A stretch of 40,006 bases of DNA from Phenylobacterium sp. (GTDB lineage: Bacteria > Pseudomonadota > Alphaproteobacteria > Caulobacterales > Caulobacteraceae): contig NZ_JAUSBZ010000015.1 in the NCBI RefSeq assembly GCF_030651755.1, positions 1 through 40,006 on the forward strand, given 5' to 3'. The translations under genes were made by a program, and so were the position numbers. Shown one piece after another: positions 37,014-40,006 of the stretch; position 1 is the first letter of the stretch, and the number at the start of each line of letters is the position of its first letter. Below the pieces are notes generated by a model. The model was not told where the DNA came from. It searched no databases and worked only from the letters and a program-made list of their open reading frames with translations.

Positions 37014-38099
37014 ATGGACGCCACCACCAATTTCTGGGCGACGCCGGGCGGCTGGACGCTGATCACCGTGGGCCAGATCGCCGCCGTGATGATCTGGATC
37101 CTGTTGTCGCTAGCCTTCCTGTTGCTGGCCGACCGCAAGATCTGGGCCGGTGTGCAGATGCGCAAGGGCCCCAACATCGTGGGTCCGTTCGGCCTGCTGC
37201 AGTCCTTCGCCGACTTCCTGAAGTTCGTGCTGAAGGAGATCGTCATCCCCGACGGGGCCGACAAGGTGGTCTTCATCCTGGCCCCCCTGATCAGCTTCGT
37301 CCTGGCCTTCGCCGCCTGGGCCGTGGTGCCCCTGGCGCCGGGCTGGGTGGTCTCCGACATCAATGTCGGCGTCCTTTACCTGCTGGCGATCAGCTCGCTC
37401 GGCGTCTACGGCATCATCATGGGCGGCTGGGCGTCCAACTCGAAGTACCCCTTCCTGGGCAGCCTGCGTTCGGCCGCCCAGATGGTCAGCTACGAGGTCT
37501 CCATCGGCTTTGTGATCATCACCGTGATCCTGCTGGCCGGCACCATGAACCTGCAGACCATTGTTGAGCAGCAGGCCGGCGGATTCTGGAACTGGTACGT
37601 GTTCGGCGGCGGACTCTCCAACCTGCCGATGATCTTGGTCATGGTCCCGATGGCGGTCGTCTTCTTCATCTCGGCCCTGGCCGAGACCAACCGTCCGCCC
37701 TTCGACCTGCCGGAAGCTGAGTCCGAGCTCGTTGCCGGCTATCAGGTGGAATACTCCTCCACTCCGTACCTGCTGTTCATGATCGGCGAGTACGCCAACA
37801 TCGTCCTGATGTGCGCCATCATCACCATCCTCTTCTTCGGCGGGTGGCAGGCGCCGTTCCCGACGCCGTTCATCGAGAGCTGGCCGGCGACCGCACAGAG
37901 CTTCTTCGGCTTCATGTGGTTCTTCGCCAAGACGGTCTTCTTCTTCTTCCTGATCGCCATGGTGAAGGCGATCGTGCCCCGCTACCGCTATGACCAGCTG
38001 ATGCGCCTGGGGTGGAAGGTCTTCCTGCCCTTCTCCCTGGTGGCCGTGGTGCTGGTCGCCGCCTGGCGGGTGTTCGGCCCGGTCCAAGGAGCGATCTGA
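37014..38099 (+). CDS. nuoH: NADH-quinone oxidoreductase subunit H
   Basis: NuoH is the membrane subunit that forms the quinone chamber with NuoB and NuoD. The 361-residue product has eight or nine predicted membrane helices and the conserved blocks [39 protein letters not shown] and [19 protein letters not shown]. An N-terminal WATPGGW segment precedes the first helix. It starts three bases after nuoG, and its stop overlaps nuoI by one base (TGATG). Confidence 0.98.
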   Translation: MDATTNFWATPGGWTLITVGQIAAVMIWILLSLAFLLLADRKIWAGVQMRKGPNIVGPFGLLQSFADFLKFVLKEIVIPDGADKVVFILAPLISFVLAFAAWAVVPLAPGWVVSDINVGVLYLLAISSLGVYGIIMGGWASNSKYPFLGSLRSAAQMVSYEVSIGFVIITVILLAGTMNLQTIVEQQAGGFWNWYVFGGGLSNLPMILVMVPMAVVFFISALAETNRPPFDLPEAESELVAGYQVEYSSTPYLLFMIGEYANIVLMCAIITILFFGGWQAPFPTPFIESWPATAQSFFGFMWFFAKTVFFFFLIAMVKAIVPRYRYDQLMRLGWKVFLPFSLVAVVLVAAWRVFGPVQGAI

Positions 38100-38596
38100 T
38101 GAGTTTCGCCGCCCGTCTCAGCCAGGCCGCCAAGGGCGCGGCCCTGATGGACTTCATCGGGGCCTTTGGCCTCGGCATGAAGTACATGATGCGTCCCAAG
38201 GCGACCGTCATCTATCCGAACGAGCGCAACCCCCAGTCGCCGCGCTTCCGGGGCGAGCACGCCCTGCGCCGCTATCCCAATGGGGAGGAGCGCTGCATCG
38301 CCTGCAAACTCTGCGAAGCCATCTGCCCGGCCCAGGCCATCACCATCGAGGCCGAGCCCCGGGATGATGGCAGCCGCCGGACGACCCGCTACGACATCGA
38401 CATGGTCAAGTGCATCTACTGCGGCCTGTGCCAGGAGGCCTGCCCGGTGGACGCCATTGTCGAGGGGCCGAACCTGGAGTTCGCCACCGAGACACGGGAA
38501 GAGCTCTATTACGAAAAGGATCGCCTGCTCGACAACGGGGATCGTTGGGAGCGGGAGATCGCGAAGAACCTGGAACTCGACGCGCCCTATCGCTAA
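38099..38596 (+). CDS. nuoI: NADH-quinone oxidoreductase subunit I
   Basis: NuoI is the ferredoxin-like subunit with two 4Fe-4S clusters (N6a and N6b) that lead electrons to N2. The 165-residue product has both motifs complete: [16 protein letters not shown] and [16 protein letters not shown]. The N-terminal amphipathic part ([15 protein letters not shown]) is typical. The ATG overlapping the nuoH stop gives the expected family length. A 105-base gap with two hairpins separates it from nuoJ, the largest gap in the operon. Confidence 0.98.
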   Translation: MSFAARLSQAAKGAALMDFIGAFGLGMKYMMRPKATVIYPNERNPQSPRFRGEHALRRYPNGEERCIACKLCEAICPAQAITIEAEPRDDGSRRTTRYDIDMVKCIYCGLCQEACPVDAIVEGPNLEFATETREELYYEKDRLLDNGDRWEREIAKNLELDAPYR

Positions 38597-38622
38597 GAGA
38601 CAGGCGCGATTCCGGGGCTTTT

Positions 38623-38663
38623 GGACGTTGGCGTCCGACCAGGGTTAAGCGCCCTGTCGGGCG
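38623..38663 (+). other. Two small hairpins in the nuoI-nuoJ gap
   Basis: GGACG/CGTCC (38623-38636, loop TTGG) and CGCCC/GGGCG (38650-38663, loop TGTC) are perfect five-base stems. No T-run follows, so they are not strong terminators. They may mark an mRNA processing or attenuation point in the nuo transcript. Confidence 0.35.
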
Positions 38664-38701
38664 GACCAACCTGATGATTGAGGGGCGAAAGTAGAGCCGT
38701 C

Positions 38702-39319
38702 ATGGCCTTGCAGGCGATCGCATTCTATCTGCTGGCGACAGTCACCATCGGCTCCGGCCTCGCCGTGGTGTCCGTCAGAAACCCTGTGCACTCGGTGCTC
38801 TTCCTCATCCTGACCTTCTTCTCGGCGGCGGGCCTCTTCCTGCTGCTCGGGGCGGAGTTCCTGGCGATGCTGCTGGTGGTCGTCTATGTGGGCGCCGTCG
38901 CGGTGCTGTTCCTCTTCGTTGTCATGATGCTCGACGTGGATTTCGGCGCTCTGAAGCAGGGCTTCGCCCGCTACGCCCCGGTGGGCGGGTTGGTCGGCGG
39001 CATTCTGGCGATTGAAATGATCATTGTCGCCACGGCGGTGGCGCGCGGCGGGGCGGCTCGCGGCAACAGTGAGCCCATGGCCGCCCTGGACGGCCTCTCC
39101 AACACCGAGACCATCGGGCGGGTGCTCTACACCGACTATGTCTACTTCTTCCAGGCTGCGGGCCTGGTGCTGCTGGTGGCCATGATCGGCGCCATCGTCC
39201 TGACCCTGCGTCACAAGCCTGGCGTGCGCCGCCAGGTGATCGCCGACCAGGTGGCGCGTAACGCCCAGAGCGGCATGCGCACCGTTCAGATCAAGCCGGG
39301 CGAGGGGATGGGCGAATGA
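38702..39319 (+). CDS. nuoJ: NADH-quinone oxidoreductase subunit J
   Basis: NuoJ is a membrane-arm subunit with five helices, one of which contains a pi-bulge important for coupling. The 205-residue product contains the conserved [40 protein letters not shown] and [15 protein letters not shown]. The ATG at 38702 gives the family start ([20 protein letters not shown]); GGGGCGAAAG upstream may be the ribosome site. The stop overlaps nuoK by four bases (ATGA). Confidence 0.97.
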   Translation: MALQAIAFYLLATVTIGSGLAVVSVRNPVHSVLFLILTFFSAAGLFLLLGAEFLAMLLVVVYVGAVAVLFLFVVMMLDVDFGALKQGFARYAPVGGLVGGILAIEMIIVATAVARGGAARGNSEPMAALDGLSNTETIGRVLYTDYVYFFQAAGLVLLVAMIGAIVLTLRHKPGVRRQVIADQVARNAQSGMRTVQIKPGEGMGE

Positions 39320-39624
39320 TGATCGGGCTCAGTCACTATCTGGCGGTCGCCGCCATCCTGTTCACGATCGGGGTCTTCGGGATCTTCGTGAACCGCAAGA
39401 ACATCATCGTCATCCTGATGTCGATCGAACTGATCCTGCTGGCGGTGAACATCAATCTCGTGGCGTTTTCGGCCTACCTGCATGACGTGGTGGGGCAGAT
39501 CTTCGCCATGTTCGTCCTGACCGTGGCCGCCGCCGAGGCGGCCGTGGGCCTGGCCATCCTCGTCACCTTCTTCCGTAACCGCGGCGGCATCGCCGTGGAC
39601 GACGCCGCCGTGATGAAAGGCTGA
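39316..39624 (+). CDS. nuoK: NADH-quinone oxidoreductase subunit K
   Basis: NuoK is a three-helix membrane subunit related to MrpC, with two buried glutamates needed for proton transfer. The 102-residue product contains the first in [17 protein letters not shown] and the second in [15 protein letters not shown]. The ATG pair at the start overlaps nuoJ; either ATG gives nearly the same protein. nuoL follows after eight bases. Confidence 0.98.
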   Translation: MMIGLSHYLAVAAILFTIGVFGIFVNRKNIIVILMSIELILLAVNINLVAFSAYLHDVVGQIFAMFVLTVAAAEAAVGLAILVTFFRNRGGIAVDDAAVMKG

Positions 39625-39632
39625 CGGAGCCC

Positions 39633-40006
39633 ATGACCCCTCAGTCTATCGCCATCATCCTGGTCTTCGCGCCGCTGCTCGGCGCCCTGATTGCAGGCCT
39701 GTTTGGCCGACGCATCGGTGACTTCGCGTCGCAAGCGGTGACCACGGGCCTGCTGGTCCTGGCCTGCGTCCTGTCCTGGACCCTGTTCATTCAGTGGACC
39801 TGGGGCGGGCTGGAAGCCTTCACCCTCACCCTGCTGCCTTTCATCAATGTGGGGGACTTCCAGTCGGCCTGGTCGATCCGTATCGATGGGCTCTCGGCCG
39901 TCATGCTGATCGTGGTCACCTCGGTCTCGGCCCTGGTCCACGTCTATTCGTGGGGCTACATGGCCGAGGACGACTCCCGGCCGCGCTTCTTCGCCTATCT
40001 GTCGCT
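39633..40006 (+). CDS. nuoL: NADH-quinone oxidoreductase subunit L (3' end beyond the window)
   Basis: This is the start of NuoL, the distal antiporter-like proton-pumping subunit. About 124 of the expected 600-700 residues are visible, with no stop before the window ends. The translation reads TPQSIAIILVFAPLLGALIA at the N-terminus and later SIRIDGLSAVMLIVVTSVS and VYSWGYMAEDDSRPRFFAYL, all typical of NuoL. CGGAG lies a few bases before the ATG. nuoM and nuoN are expected downstream, outside the window. Confidence 0.95.
   Translation, partial: MTPQSIAIILVFAPLLGALIAGLFGRRIGDFASQAVTTGLLVLACVLSWTLFIQWTWGGLEAFTLTLLPFINVGDFQSAWSIRIDGLSAVMLIVVTSVSALVHVYSWGYMAEDDSRPRFFAYLS

Overview
The window is about 40 kb of GC-rich core chromosome from an alphaproteobacterium, most likely a member of the Caulobacteraceae (Caulobacter/Phenylobacterium type). 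This rests on the gene content and order: a suf operon followed by a diguanylate cyclase and a RhlB-type RNA helicase, glnB-glnA, tig-clpP-cicA-clpX-lon-hup, and a complete-looking nuo operon. The cicA gene lying between clpP and clpX is a hallmark I know from Caulobacter crescentus. Several promoters fit the Caulobacter housekeeping consensus (TTGACGS, 10-14 bases, GCTANAWC). I see no insertion sequence, phage, integrase or CRISPR array.

Layout. (1) 1-5160, plus strand: iron-sulfur cluster assembly, sufB (5' end outside the window), an unknown coiled-coil-like gene, sufC, sufD, sufS, sufT and sufA, nearly all overlapping. (2) 5169-13033, minus strand: an enoyl-CoA hydratase/isomerase, a DgcB-like diguanylate cyclase, a DEAD-box RNA helicase, parE, glnA and glnB. 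A good intrinsic terminator follows glnA, and a 17-base palindrome with NtrC-box spacing lies upstream of glnB. (3) 13270-16845, plus strand: a thiolase-like protein, a histidine phosphatase and the NAD(P)H-hydrate repair enzyme nnr, then tRNA-Leu(UAG). (4) 17145-25313: protein quality control, tig, clpP, clpX and lon, then hup. A three-gene minus-strand operon (cicA, an NTP pyrophosphohydrolase and an 84-residue unknown protein) sits between clpP and clpX. (5) 25434-29366: tRNA-Val(UAC), an aldo/keto reductase, a long GST-like protein, tRNA-Asp(GUC) and an AbgT-family transporter. (6) 29613-40006, plus strand: the respiratory complex I operon nuoABCD-x-E-y-FGHIJKL, where x is a SnoaL-like protein and y is a 69-residue two-helix membrane protein. 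nuoL runs off the window end.

How the genes work together. The Suf proteins build Fe-S clusters; NuoB, E, F, G and I in this same window are large consumers of them. Trigger factor, ClpXP and Lon form the folding and proteolysis set, and in Caulobacter ClpXP and Lon also drive the cell cycle. GlnB and GlnA couple nitrogen status to glutamine synthesis.

The window is mostly well-known core genes. The points most worth a second look are the unknown genes translationally locked into conserved operons (977-1378 in suf, 32396-32746 and 33434-33643 in nuo), the cicA operon inside the clp cluster, the lost inhibition site in the diguanylate cyclase, and a few perfect palindromes in regulatory gaps. 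Gene calls rest on reading the protein sequences against family knowledge from memory; no database search was run.
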